From: Isosphaera pallida ATCC 43644
GTDB taxonomy: Bacteria; Planctomycetota; Planctomycetia; Isosphaerales; Isosphaeraceae
Assembly (NCBI RefSeq): GCF_000186345.1
Contig: NC_014962.1
Coordinates: 3,066,450 to 3,130,449 of the forward strand
Length of the DNA: 64,000 bases
Direction of reading: 5' to 3'
Shown: positions 1 through 8,450 of the stretch, piece after piece
How positions within the stretch are numbered: the first letter of the stretch is position 1
Layout of the letters: every line of letters begins with the position of its first letter
Position numbers and translations under genes: made by a program
Notes under the pieces: model-generated
What the model saw: the letters and a program-made list of their open reading frames with translations, nothing else
What the model was told of the DNA's origin: nothing
The model's database searches: none

Positions 1-74
1 CCGACTTGGTTCGGGCGGAACCGATTGTGCCGTCTGGGCGGGGGTCAGACGAGAGAGCACGACTTGGAATCCGT

Positions 75-662
75 TCAGCGGGGTTGGAAGTTCAGCGAGG
101 CGGAGTTGACGCAGTAACGCAGGCCGGTAGGGGGCGGACCGTCCTCAAAGACGTGACCGAGGTGAGATCCGCAGTTAGAGCAGAGAATCTCGGTGCGGAC
201 CATGAAGTAGCTGCGATCTTCCTCGGTGACGACGGCGGCCGGGTCGATCGCCTGGAAGAAGCTGGGCCAGCCGGTGCCAGAGTCGAACTTATGATCGGAG
301 GAAAAAAGTGGTTGACCGCAGCAGACGCAGAGATAGGTGCCGGGGGTCTTGGTGTTCCAGTACGCGCCGGTGAAGGCACGCTCGGTCCCCTTGCGGCGGG
401 TAATCTGGAATTGGGTTGAAGAGAGGAGTTGGGCCCATTCCTCGTCAGTCTTGGAGACGGGGAAGCGGGTCGTGGCGGACGAGGAGTCAGACATCGCAGC
501 GGAACTCCCTGGAGGTAGAGCAGTGGTGAGAACCAGGCGCGTCGGGAGCTGGCTCACGATCAAGAGCATGAGCGCCGCGGCCCCAACGGCAACCCATGTT
601 CTTCTCCCCACGTCCAGCCTAACCAGACCCTGAAACAACGATCGCCTTAAATCGCTCGTCAC
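75..662 (-). CDS. msrB: Peptide-methionine (R)-S-oxide reductase with N-terminal membrane anchor
   Basis: Reduces the R-epimer of methionine sulfoxide in proteins. The catalytic domain covers about residues 70-193. It shows both zinc-binding Cys pairs (C112/C115 in CVCCG and C161/C164 in CSNCGSHLGH) and the nucleophile C184 in RYCVNSASLNF. Residues 24-37 are a hydrophobic stretch with no obvious signal-peptidase site, so I infer an N-terminal anchor that places the domain outside the cytoplasmic membrane. The start used is GTG. An internal Met57 (MSDSSS) would give a soluble cytoplasmic enzyme of about 139 aa, nearer the usual length for the family. No msrA is next to it, and the 74 bases between its stop and the window edge hold no gene. 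Confidence 0.93.
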   Translation of the reverse strand: MTSDLRRSLFQGLVRLDVGRRTWVAVGAAALMLLIVSQLPTRLVLTTALPPGSSAAMSDSSSATTRFPVSKTDEEWAQLLSSTQFQITRRKGTERAFTGAYWNTKTPGTYLCVCCGQPLFSSDHKFDSGTGWPSFFQAIDPAAVVTEEDRSYFMVRTEILCSNCGSHLGHVFEDGPPPTGLRYCVNSASLNFQPR

Positions 663-1073
663 GTCAACCTCGGATAATGGCAGAGTGGAGAGGGTGAAGC
701 GAATCGGGGGATTCTCAAACCATTTGCAAGAACTTGTTCTCGTTTTTCCGATTCATGGTAGAGTGAAGGTCGAGGAGGGCTGGGAAAACTCTACGCGAAA
801 AATCCCCCAAGCTCCTCTTCTTCTCTTGACCTTCGGAATACATCGGTGCGATATTGTGAGCGATGTACTCGGACGGGTCGCCAAACGTCACGCTGACGTC
901 AGGAATCCGTTAAAAGAGGGTCGCTTCTTCTTTCTTTCTTGCGACTCTATCAGACCGCGACCGCGACCACCTCTTGTGGCGCGGAAGATTATTCATTCCG
1001 TCCTCAGGTTTACTCAGTCGGACGGCGTTGATCGAGCTGCTATTTCCTGGAACTATACGGGAGTGATTGCTCC
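663..1073. other. Intergenic region between divergent msrB and PEP-CTERM genes
   Basis: No convincing gene is present. A short palindrome (AGAAC-TT-GTTCT, near 730) is a possible operator. A weak promoter-like pair lies near 827-856: TTGACC, an 18-base gap, then GATATT, reading towards the PEP-CTERM gene. Neither can be confirmed by eye. Confidence 0.4.
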
Positions 1074-1826
1074 ATGATCCGTTTCGCCTTCGGTCTGACC
1101 GTCCTTTCGTTGTGCGTTCCCGCTGCGCATGCCGATTTGGTGTTGGACGATTTTTCGACCGCCTTGGCAGGTTTGACCGCGTCAGGCGTTGGCAGCAGCA
1201 ACACCCTGAGCGCCTCCGCCAGCGTGGTTGGCGGGATTCGCGATGCTCGGGTGACGGTCTTGAATAGTTCCTCTGGATTCCCGGTTCCTTCAGGAACTCT
1301 GACTATCGATTCCAGCAGCTCCCCCAGGTTCGCCGATTTCCAAAGCAACTCCAGCGCCGACGCGATTTTCGCCTTGGAGTATGACGGGACTTCTGGATTC
1401 AATACTGGTCCGCTGCCCAGCGCTGGTTTGAATCTGAACCTGGCCGGCGCGACGGGCTTTTCGTTCAGCTACATCACGTCGAGCAACTTCACTGTCACAA
1501 TCGCGGTGGTGGACAGCACTGGCACGACCAACGATTCGGGAACATTCAACCTGCCGGGCGTGACCAACCTAACCAACGCCTTCTTGCCGATCAGTGGTTT
1601 TTCGGGTGGCGGCTCGATCTTCAACAATAGCAATATCGGCGGGTTTCGCCTTACGTTTTCCGCTGGCCGCGACTTCGACGTGACGATCGCCGACGGCATT
1701 CTTCTCGTCATCCCTGCCAACGGCAACGGCGACGTGATTCCCGAGCCAGGCACGTTGGTTCTGGCGGGTGTGCTAGGCGCGGTCGGCGTGGGCCTGGGGT
1801 TGGCTCGTCGTCGCCGAGTTGCTTGA
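1074..1826 (+). CDS. PEP-CTERM sorting-domain exported protein
   Basis: A secreted or surface protein of 250 aa. Residues 1-20 form a signal peptide ending in AHA. The middle is rich in Ser, Thr, Asn and Gly and looks like a beta-sandwich. The C-terminus has the three-part PEP-CTERM signal: VIPEPG, a hydrophobic helix and a basic RRRR tail. In this family an exosortase recognises and removes the tail; no exosortase gene is in the window. I do not recognise the core domain, so its ligand or role is unknown. Such proteins are commonly linked to extracellular matrix in Gram-negative bacteria, including planctomycetes. Confidence 0.9.
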   Translation: MIRFAFGLTVLSLCVPAAHADLVLDDFSTALAGLTASGVGSSNTLSASASVVGGIRDARVTVLNSSSGFPVPSGTLTIDSSSSPRFADFQSNSSADAIFALEYDGTSGFNTGPLPSAGLNLNLAGATGFSFSYITSSNFTVTIAVVDSTGTTNDSGTFNLPGVTNLTNAFLPISGFSGGGSIFNNSNIGGFRLTFSAGRDFDVTIADGILLVIPANGNGDVIPEPGTLVLAGVLGAVGVGLGLARRRRVA

Positions 1827-2165
1827 CTCCCTCAACGCATCGTAATGCCTCTCGTCCGAGGGATCTCTCATTTCATACCATACCCACCGCGCCGCGACAC
1901 TTGGCTCCAAATGGAGTGAGGTCGCGGCTACCTTTTGAAATCTTCCTACACACTTCCAGTACGCGGGGGTCGGGAGCGTCGAATCTCTCTTGCGCGGTGA
2001 GTCCCTCCTCAAGCGGTCTCCGCTTTTGGAGACACCTTATCAACGGATTCAACTCACTTGAGAGCGGGGGTTCCAACTGTAGGGATCCCGAGCAACCTGG
2101 TTTGTTTGGTTCAAACGCGGTGACACGCCGTTTCGTGAGGTTTTCCGAGAGATTGACCCGCCCCG
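1827..2165. other. Intergenic spacer
   Basis: No gene, RNA or clear terminator was recognised. Short reading frames here are overlapping and low in coding character. Confidence 0.4.
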
Positions 2166-4262
2166 ATGTCTTCGTTCAACTCCGCATCGGCCGCTGACTG
2201 GGTTGACGACGACCTGAACGATCCAGGTTCGGAGGGCGGAGGTTCACCCCACCCGATTGAAGCGTGGTCCCACCTGACCGATTTCCCACTCCAAGGCATG
2301 GCGTTCGCGCCGGAGCCGGAGCGTTTGCTGGTCTGGGACGAGTCGGGCCTGGTTATTTTGCTCAACGCGCATGGCCAGCGGCTCGCCCAAGTTCGCGCGC
2401 CCGAACCGATCGCGGCGGCGTCCATCAGCGGCGACGGCTCCCGGATCGCGGTGGTTATGCGAGGAGCGCGGTTTCAACTCCTCGATGAAGGGCTGGGACT
2501 CGTCAAGGATCGCGCCTGCGTGTTCGACCCGGTCGCCGTGGCTCTGGACGCGCACGGCCGCTACACGGCGATCAGCTCGCGAAGCTGTCGCATCGCGTTT
2601 TACTCGCGCTACGGCGTCGCGGCGGGCACCCATGATGGCCACCAACCACCAACGCAACTGACATTCATCCCGGGGCGGGCCGCGCTAGTGGCCGCCACCA
2701 GCGCAGGAACCCTGCTGGAACTGGACCTGAACGAGCCTCAAGCGGGTCGATTGGCCGCGTCGGTGCGGTGGCAGACCTTTTCCACAGCGCGGGTGGGCCG
2801 AATTGCGGTGGATGGAGATGGCGATCTGATTCTGGCAAGCTGTCACAACCTGGGGGTTCAGCGCTACGACGGGCGGGGCCGCAACGACGGGGCCTACCAA
2901 GTGGGCGGAACCGTCACCCACGCGGTGTGCGACATGCCAGGCCGTTGCCTGGCGGCGGCAACTCACGAAGGAGAGTTGATCGTTCTGAGTCGAGCCGGCA
3001 GTATTCGCACACGCTTGCGTCTTGATGGTTCGATCCAGGCGTTGGAGATGGATGGTCTGGGACGTTACGTCATTTACGGAACCCCTCAGGGAGAGTTGAC
3101 CCGGCTGAACCTCAATGGTCGCGCGCCCATCTCCCGGGCGCTTCGTCCCAGGGTTGCCGGCCGCGCGGAGACATCCGCTTTGGCGACTTCAGCCCCCGTC
3201 GGCTCTGGACCGGTTCGTGGTCGCTCCGCCTCCAGGCTGAATGCAGCGACCGAACCCCGGATGAGGCGTCCCGCCTGGCGGGTGCCGGTCGCCACCGACG
3301 ACCTTCAGGCCGAAACCGCCGTGCTGGCGGTGTTGGACCAACCGCCGCGGATTGGTCTGATGAGCCGTTCGAATCGTTTGGAGCTGTTCGACTTCACTGG
3401 CAAACGTCGGGGCCGCACCCCGGAACTGCATGGGTCGGGCCGACTTCTCCAGGCGTGTCCTCACTGGATGGCCGCGGCGACCGACCGCTCCCTGGCGCTG
3501 GTGGACCTCAAACGGGGCACGGTTCACCCCCTCGATCTGGACCTGGTGCAACTCAGCCACCTGGCGATTCAACCCGACTCCTACGGCGTCGCGGTGGTCA
3601 TGGAGTGCGACCGAATCGGACGAGCCACTACGGCGGGCCGTTGGGTCTGGCGTACCGAGCTCCACCACCGAGTTGAGGACTTGGCGATCGCCGCCGACGG
3701 CCTGACCGCCTGGACCGGCGACGATGGCCTCCTCCGGGTGACGGGACCGGGAGGCAACCGGGTTGGCGAGTTCCGCGACGACCAGGGCGAACCCCTGGCG
3801 CTCGTCGCCGCCCCTGGCATGCACCAACTCGGCGCGACCACCGCTTCCTCGGTGGCCTGGATCACTTTGGCTCGACGTGGGCAGGTGGCTAGAGGGCACG
3901 CTGCGGATGGTTCGGTGGTCTGGCAAACTCCCCTTCCCTGGGAATCCTGGGGCCTTCACGTCGCCGGCCATCATTTGATCGTGGTTGGTCTCGACGGACG
4001 CCTGATCGCGCTAGACCTCAAAGGACGCCCCCTCACCCAATCCGCCGGACACCGTCACCGTGTCTTGAGATTCGTCGAAGTCGCTGGCGGCGAGATTCGG
4101 CGAATCACCCTCAGCGATCAGCACCTGTTTTGTTCCACTCTGACGGGCGAGACGATCTGGCGCGCTCTGGTCGAATCAGCCACCGGCGCGCTTGCGGTAG
4201 GTCGAGACGGCGTGGCGCTGATGCTGGGACGCGACCTGGCTTGGTTCCCCTTCGAGGAATGA
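2166..4262 (+). CDS. Beta-propeller (WD40/PQQ-like repeat) protein
   Basis: A 698-aa protein made of repeated units of about 40-45 aa with small-residue turns followed by strand patterns (for example LLVWDESGLVILLNAHGQR and LLRVTGPGGNRVGEF). This is typical of WD40/PQQ-like propellers. The repeats suggest two propellers split by a basic, low-complexity linker around residues 320-375. No signal peptide is visible, so it is probably cytoplasmic. Propellers serve as binding scaffolds; no partner or substrate can be named. The stop codon is followed with no gap by an array of G-rich heptamers. The gene converges on the TolC-like gene. Confidence 0.75.
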   Translation: MSSFNSASAADWVDDDLNDPGSEGGGSPHPIEAWSHLTDFPLQGMAFAPEPERLLVWDESGLVILLNAHGQRLAQVRAPEPIAAASISGDGSRIAVVMRGARFQLLDEGLGLVKDRACVFDPVAVALDAHGRYTAISSRSCRIAFYSRYGVAAGTHDGHQPPTQLTFIPGRAALVAATSAGTLLELDLNEPQAGRLAASVRWQTFSTARVGRIAVDGDGDLILASCHNLGVQRYDGRGRNDGAYQVGGTVTHAVCDMPGRCLAAATHEGELIVLSRAGSIRTRLRLDGSIQALEMDGLGRYVIYGTPQGELTRLNLNGRAPISRALRPRVAGRAETSALATSAPVGSGPVRGRSASRLNAATEPRMRRPAWRVPVATDDLQAETAVLAVLDQPPRIGLMSRSNRLELFDFTGKRRGRTPELHGSGRLLQACPHWMAAATDRSLALVDLKRGTVHPLDLDLVQLSHLAIQPDSYGVAVVMECDRIGRATTAGRWVWRTELHHRVEDLAIAADGLTAWTGDDGLLRVTGPGGNRVGEFRDDQGEPLALVAAPGMHQLGATTASSVAWITLARRGQVARGHAADGSVVWQTPLPWESWGLHVAGHHLIVVGLDGRLIALDLKGRPLTQSAGHRHRVLRFVEVAGGEIRRITLSDQHLFCSTLTGETIWRALVESATGALAVGRDGVALMLGRDLAWFPFEE

Positions 4263-4339
4263 GTGGGGTGTGGGGTGTGGGGTGTGGGGTGTGGGGTGTG
4301 GGGTGTGGGGTGTGGGGTGTGGGGTGTGGGGTGTGGGGT
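4263..4339 (+). repeat. Tandem heptamer array, (GTGGGGT)x11
   Basis: Eleven perfect copies of GTGGGGT start on the base directly after the TGA of the beta-propeller gene. Each unit holds a run of four G on the coding strand, so the array could form G-quadruplexes in DNA or in the mRNA tail. A second array of the same class lies inverted at 4662-4710. Confidence 0.97.
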
Positions 4340-4661
4340 GTAGAAACTTGTATGGGGAGTTTCGAGTTGAGACGGAAGAAGTGAGTTGAGAAAAACCAAA
4401 ACAAGCTGTTGGTGATCGTAGGGCGAAGTGACATCAGCATTCCAGTTTGCAAAAGTCTCAATAACACCTTAGCATTCTTGATTGTTTTCGATATTGATAC
4501 AAACATGCCATATGACGTTTTCCTATCAGTTGTGGTCATCAATGATCGATGTAACAGCCATAACGTTTTATTCTATTCCGACCAAATCTTACCCTCAATC
4601 TTCTCGCGTTTTCCTTATCATCCTACAGCTCGAACTCCCTGCTCTCTACGCTCTACTCGAA
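4340..4661. other. AT-rich spacer between inverted heptamer arrays
   Basis: About 320 bases that are visibly richer in A and T than everything around them. I find no convincing gene, RNA or terminator. Reading frames crossing it run into the repeats and look non-coding. The base composition and the flanking inverted arrays set it apart from the local chromosome. Confidence 0.6.
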
Positions 4662-4710
4662 CACCCCACTCCCCACACCCCACACCCCACTCCCCACTCC
4701 CCACTCCCCA
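4662..4710 (-). repeat. Tandem heptamer array, (TGGGG[A/T]G)x7
   Basis: Read on the minus strand, seven units of TGGGGAG or TGGGGTG begin three bases after the TGA of the TolC-like gene. It is the inverted counterpart of the array at 4263. The two arrays are largely complementary and could pair across the AT-rich spacer. Confidence 0.95.
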
Positions 4711-4713
4711 CTC

Positions 4714-6420
4714 TCACCAGCTTCCGGTGACAGTGAACACCCTGATGAGGGCCAGACGCTGGCGAAGGACCGCGCGGCGTGTCTGCTCGGCGACATCGGC
4801 GAAGTTGCGCAGGGTGGCCAAATAGCTCAAGGGGTCGCGCTCGCCGTCAATCACGAGGCGAAGCACGTCGCGGCGCGCTAGATCAAGCTCCCCTAATCCA
4901 TCGAGCAGTTCCTGGGCAACTGAGACCGCCACGTTGTATTCACGGAAGGCTTGTTCGACTTCCAGGTCAACCTGACGCTCCAGCGCGACCAACTCGGCGC
5001 GTGCTTGGTCCAAGGTTGTCAGAGCGCGGGAAATGTTGCCCTGGTTGCGGTTGAAGAGAGGCAGTGGAATCGACAACCCTAATAGAAACGATCGGGCACT
5101 GAGATCACCGAAGGGAGCGTTGTCCTGATAGACGAGCGGATCATAGGCGAATTCCCAGTTGGGCACCCCGTTGGCGCGTTCCAGATCCACCTGAGCGCGA
5201 GCCTGCTCCACGGCGATCCGCCGGGCGATCAGGTCGGGGCGTCGCTCGGCGGCCAGAGCCCGAAGGGTGGCGAGATCGGCGATGGGGGTTGGTTCCACCA
5301 AGAGGGGACCCCGCGGGGTGGTCAGTGGATCCAGCGCGTCGGGATCGGCGTTCGGATTAGAATCACTCGGCCGACCGAGCAATCGATTGAGGCGGCGCTG
5401 GGTTTGAATCAACTCCACGCGACTGGATTCCCGGGCAGCCTCGGCGGCGCGACGATCGACTCGCGCGGCCAGACGGTCGGCCCGCGTCGCTTCGCCTTGT
5501 TCGAATTGAATCTCAAGCAGACGTTCGGCTTGCATGGTCTGATCGAATCGAACTTGGGCCAGATTGGCCGCCGCGCGCGCTCCCAACACCTCGACGAAAG
5601 CGGTCGCGGTTTGATCCAAGGTCAAGCGAACCCGATCGAAATAGACCGCCTCGGCCAGTCGCACCCCCTCTTGAGCCACGCCGATGCGAGCGAACCGCTT
5701 GCCGGAGGGGTCCAGAGGCAACCGCAACCCCAGACGATACTCCGTCTGACCGCCGGGCCTTTGGTCGCTGAAACGTTCGTAGGGAATCAGATCGGTCTGA
5801 AATCCCAAAGTCGGGTTGAGTCGCAGCGAGGCGGTCACCAGATCGGCTTGGGCACGCGGCAATTCCAGACGAGCCGCCGCCAGATCGGGGTTGAAATTGC
5901 CCGCCCACTCCAACGCCTGATCCAACGTCAAACCGACTTCCGGGCCAGGATCCTCCAGAGCCTGTCGGGGATCTTCGAACCGTTCGAGCAAAACGCCCCG
6001 CGACGATCGAGCCTGACGTGGCGATTCGGCAACCACGATGGGAGGCTCGTCCTCGATCGCCAACGCTTCGGGCGGCGACTCGCTTCCCAAAAGCGACGGC
6101 GGAAGCGACGCAACCTCCTCGCATGGCTCTTGGCGATCGGCTTCGCCCACTCCGATCTCCTGCCCCACCGAATCGTCCACACTCTCGAACGCCTTGGCGT
6201 GCCCTTCAGCCAACCGGGAATGAAACACCGGGGGAGCCGCCAACACCGTTCGTTCGACTCGACGATCCCCCGCCGACCCTCCCAGACACCAAGTCAACAT
6301 CCACCCCAAGCCAATCCCCGCCAGACCTATGAGGCGGCCCATCCGCACCAGGCGCTTGGTTCGCGGTCGCTCGAAACCAGATTCCAGCTGAGCGTGAAAC
6401 TCCCTGAGTGAAGCGACCAT
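4714..6420 (-). CDS. TolC/CzcC-type outer-membrane efflux protein
   Basis: Forms the outer-membrane channel and periplasmic tunnel of tripartite efflux pumps. The C-terminal about 420 residues have the twin outer-membrane-efflux repeats: LDQALEWAGNFNPDLAAARL opens the first, and heptad-rich helices with QARAQVDLERANG and a membrane strand near FLLGLSIPLPLFNRNQGN lie in the second. A hydrophobic segment follows a basic N-terminus. The ATG at 6420 is chosen because AAGGGA lies upstream; a TTG at 6546 would add 42 unconvincing residues. A 100-residue acidic linker between anchor and channel is unusual. No adaptor or pump gene is adjacent; HlyD-type proteins occur 47-50 kb away. Confidence 0.88.
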   Translation of the reverse strand: MVASLREFHAQLESGFERPRTKRLVRMGRLIGLAGIGLGWMLTWCLGGSAGDRRVERTVLAAPPVFHSRLAEGHAKAFESVDDSVGQEIGVGEADRQEPCEEVASLPPSLLGSESPPEALAIEDEPPIVVAESPRQARSSRGVLLERFEDPRQALEDPGPEVGLTLDQALEWAGNFNPDLAAARLELPRAQADLVTASLRLNPTLGFQTDLIPYERFSDQRPGGQTEYRLGLRLPLDPSGKRFARIGVAQEGVRLAEAVYFDRVRLTLDQTATAFVEVLGARAAANLAQVRFDQTMQAERLLEIQFEQGEATRADRLAARVDRRAAEAARESSRVELIQTQRRLNRLLGRPSDSNPNADPDALDPLTTPRGPLLVEPTPIADLATLRALAAERRPDLIARRIAVEQARAQVDLERANGVPNWEFAYDPLVYQDNAPFGDLSARSFLLGLSIPLPLFNRNQGNISRALTTLDQARAELVALERQVDLEVEQAFREYNVAVSVAQELLDGLGELDLARRDVLRLVIDGERDPLSYLATLRNFADVAEQTRRAVLRQRLALIRVFTVTGSW

Positions 6421-6620
6421 TCGTAAAGTCCCTTGAAACCCTGTCTCAACCCACGATGCGACACGCCAGCCTAATCTCAGCCCAAGCTCGAACACAACGA
6501 GGCAGGAACGCTCGCCGTGCGGCCACCTATTTGGTGTTGTCGGCAAAATTCAACCAACCGCTTCAACTAAACCTCATCGGTGTCGGTTCGACATTTCGTT
6601 TCTTACTTCGAGTGAACCCC

Positions 6621-6664
6621 AAAAACTCAAACCGGACTTCCACGCGACTGGCGTGGAAATCCGG
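6621..6664 (-). terminator. Rho-independent terminator downstream of tRNA-Gln
   Basis: On the minus strand a 14-bp stem with one mismatch (CCGGATTTCCACGC pairing with GCGTGGAAGTCCGG) and a 5-base loop is followed by a T-rich tract (TTTGAGTTTTT). It lies about 40 bases past the 3' end of tRNA-Gln and is orientated to stop it. Confidence 0.8.
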
Positions 6665-6705
6665 CTTCGTTCCAAAAACATATTCAGCTCTTCAGACTAC
6701 CGAAG

Positions 6706-6776
6706 CTACCCGGCTAGGATTCGAACCTAGAACGAGAGGACCAAAACCTCTTGTGTTACCGTTACACCACCGGGTA
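6706..6776 (-). tRNA. tRNA-Gln (UUG anticodon)
   Basis: A cloverleaf can be drawn on the minus strand. The acceptor is TACCCGG/CCGGGTA, the anticodon stem AGAGG/CCTCT encloses the loop TTTTGGT with anticodon TTG, and the T arm is CTAGG-TTCGAAT-CCTAG. The discriminator base is G and the CCA end is not encoded (CTT follows). It stands alone, with a terminator about 40 bases downstream. Confidence 0.95.
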
Positions 6777-7154
6777 AACCGCTCGAAGGGGATGAATCAG
6801 TCATCGCCTCCGAACACCAGGATTCTACTCCCCTGGTCCAGACCCGGCAAGAGGAATTCGCGCGAAAACTGGGCGAACCACGCCGATCGACCCACCCCAT
6901 CCAAACCAGGTTTCACCAAGAGGTCTCTCCTGTATTGGCCGTTCCCGATCCGGTCCAACGATTGGCTGCCCACTAATTATTTTTTATTATCAATGGGAGG
7001 CACATCCGCGTTGCGAACGGAATTCCCTCGTCTTCATCGGAAACTCATGGTGGGCGAGCGTGGGTGGACTGGCAAACCAGGCATTCACTGTCCGGGTAGA
7101 ATCTCGTGGGTGATCGAGTCAGCTTGACGCGCGAGGTTCAGAGGGGGCGAGTCG
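6777..7154. other. Intergenic region with AT-rich patch
   Basis: Upstream region of both tRNA-Gln (minus) and the cysteine desulfurase (plus). An AT-rich stretch near 6974-6993 (TAATTATTTTTTATTATC) stands out and may be part of a promoter. No gene was seen. Confidence 0.4.
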
Positions 7155-8357
7155 ATGAGGAGGGTCGATGAGGAACGGTGCGAGACCAAAGCCGTGATCG
7201 ACCTGGACCAGAATGCCACCACACCGCTCGACCCGGCGGTTGCCGAGGCGATGATTCCCTGGTTTGTGGCGGGAGGGAATCCCGAGAGCCGTCATGGATT
7301 GGGAAGACGAGCGCGACGGGCGCTGGAGGAGGCACGCGAGCGGATCGCCGCGCAACTTCACGCAGAGCCATCTGAATTGATTTTTACTTCTGGAGGCACC
7401 GAAGCCAACAATCTTGCGATTGTGGGTCTGGCGAGTCTGGCGGAGGAAACCGGCGCGAACGATCCCGTGGTGGCCACGCCAATAGAGCATCCGGCCGTAA
7501 CCCAGCCACTGGCGCGGTTGGCCGACGAGGGCCGCCTCAAGTTGGACCTGCGAACCGAGTGGGTCGGGCGCGACGGCGTGGCCGACGTCGAGGCGATGGC
7601 CGCAGCGTTGACCCCGCGTACCGCCTTCACCACCTTGATTTTGGCCCACAACGAGACCGGGGTGATTCAGCCGGTAGGACGCCTAGCCCAAGAGGCCCGC
7701 AAGCCAGGGGTTCCCGTCCACACCGACGCCGTGCAGGCGGTAGGCCGGATTCCGGTTGATTTCGCGGGGCTCGGGGTCCAAACCTTGGCCTTCAGCGCCC
7801 ACAAGTTTCACGGCCCCGCCGGGATTGGCGGTCTGCTCATCCAGCGGGGTCTGACCCTCAAGCCGTTGTTGTTCGGCGGCGGTCAGCAACGGGGAATCCG
7901 CCCTGGCACCCCGCCGGTGGCGCTAGCGGTGGGCATGGCCGAGGCTCTGGAGCGGGCCGAACGCCAGGGGGAAGCCCGCCGCATGCGTTGGAAGGCGCAA
8001 CGCGATCGGTTCGAAGCCCTGCTCCGACGCGAACTTGGCGACCACGCCGTGGTGCGAATCGGTCCCGACGACCCCGAAGCGCGGTTGCCCCAAACGCTCA
8101 ACCTGGCCTTCCCCGGACTCAAAGGGGAGTTGATCCTGCTGGGTCTGGACTTGGAAGGGGTCGCCGTCTCGCTCGGATCGGCCTGCGCCAGCGGAGCCAT
8201 GACCCCCTCGAAAACCCTAGAGGCGATGGGCCTGCCCCCGGAAGTCAGACACTCCGCCGTCCGGTTTTCCTGGGGCGCGTTCCTGGACGACGCCGACCTC
8301 GACGACGCGGCCCACCGCGTCGTCCAGGTGATCCGCAACGCCCGCGAGGAGCAGTGA
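7155..8357 (+). CDS. Cysteine desulfurase (NifS/IscS family)
   Basis: PLP enzyme that takes sulfur from cysteine for Fe-S cluster or thio-cofactor assembly. Family signs are IDLDQNATTPLDP near the N-terminus, H112 in EHPAV, the PLP-lysine K217 in SAHKFHGPAG and the persulfide cysteine C344 in GSACASG. The 400-aa length is normal for the class-I NifS/IscS group. A GAGGGGG tract about 14 bases upstream supports the chosen ATG. No iscU, nifU or other Fe-S scaffold gene is next to it. The tRNA-Sec gene 3.3 kb away raises the possibility of a role as selenocysteine lyase or selenium donor, but nothing in the sequence proves that. Confidence 0.93.
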   Translation: MRRVDEERCETKAVIDLDQNATTPLDPAVAEAMIPWFVAGGNPESRHGLGRRARRALEEARERIAAQLHAEPSELIFTSGGTEANNLAIVGLASLAEETGANDPVVATPIEHPAVTQPLARLADEGRLKLDLRTEWVGRDGVADVEAMAAALTPRTAFTTLILAHNETGVIQPVGRLAQEARKPGVPVHTDAVQAVGRIPVDFAGLGVQTLAFSAHKFHGPAGIGGLLIQRGLTLKPLLFGGGQQRGIRPGTPPVALAVGMAEALERAERQGEARRMRWKAQRDRFEALLRRELGDHAVVRIGPDDPEARLPQTLNLAFPGLKGELILLGLDLEGVAVSLGSACASGAMTPSKTLEAMGLPPEVRHSAVRFSWGAFLDDADLDDAAHRVVQVIRNAREEQ

Positions 8358-8450
8358 GCGACACGGGCCCTCCCAGCCCTCGCCCCGTGGATTTTTTGGG
8401 ATTTGATTGCGCTAGCGGGTCTGATTCCACGTCGCTCCACATGAGCTTGT

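Noticed and set aside
4409-4825. 138-aa plus-strand frame through the AT-rich spacer and heptamer array
   Set aside because: It is composed largely of repeat translation (TPHS-type runs) and overlaps the 3' end of the TolC-like gene.
5404-6411. 335-aa plus-strand frame across the TolC-like gene
   Set aside because: An antisense shadow; composition and lack of motifs show it is not coding, and the minus-strand frame has the efflux repeats.
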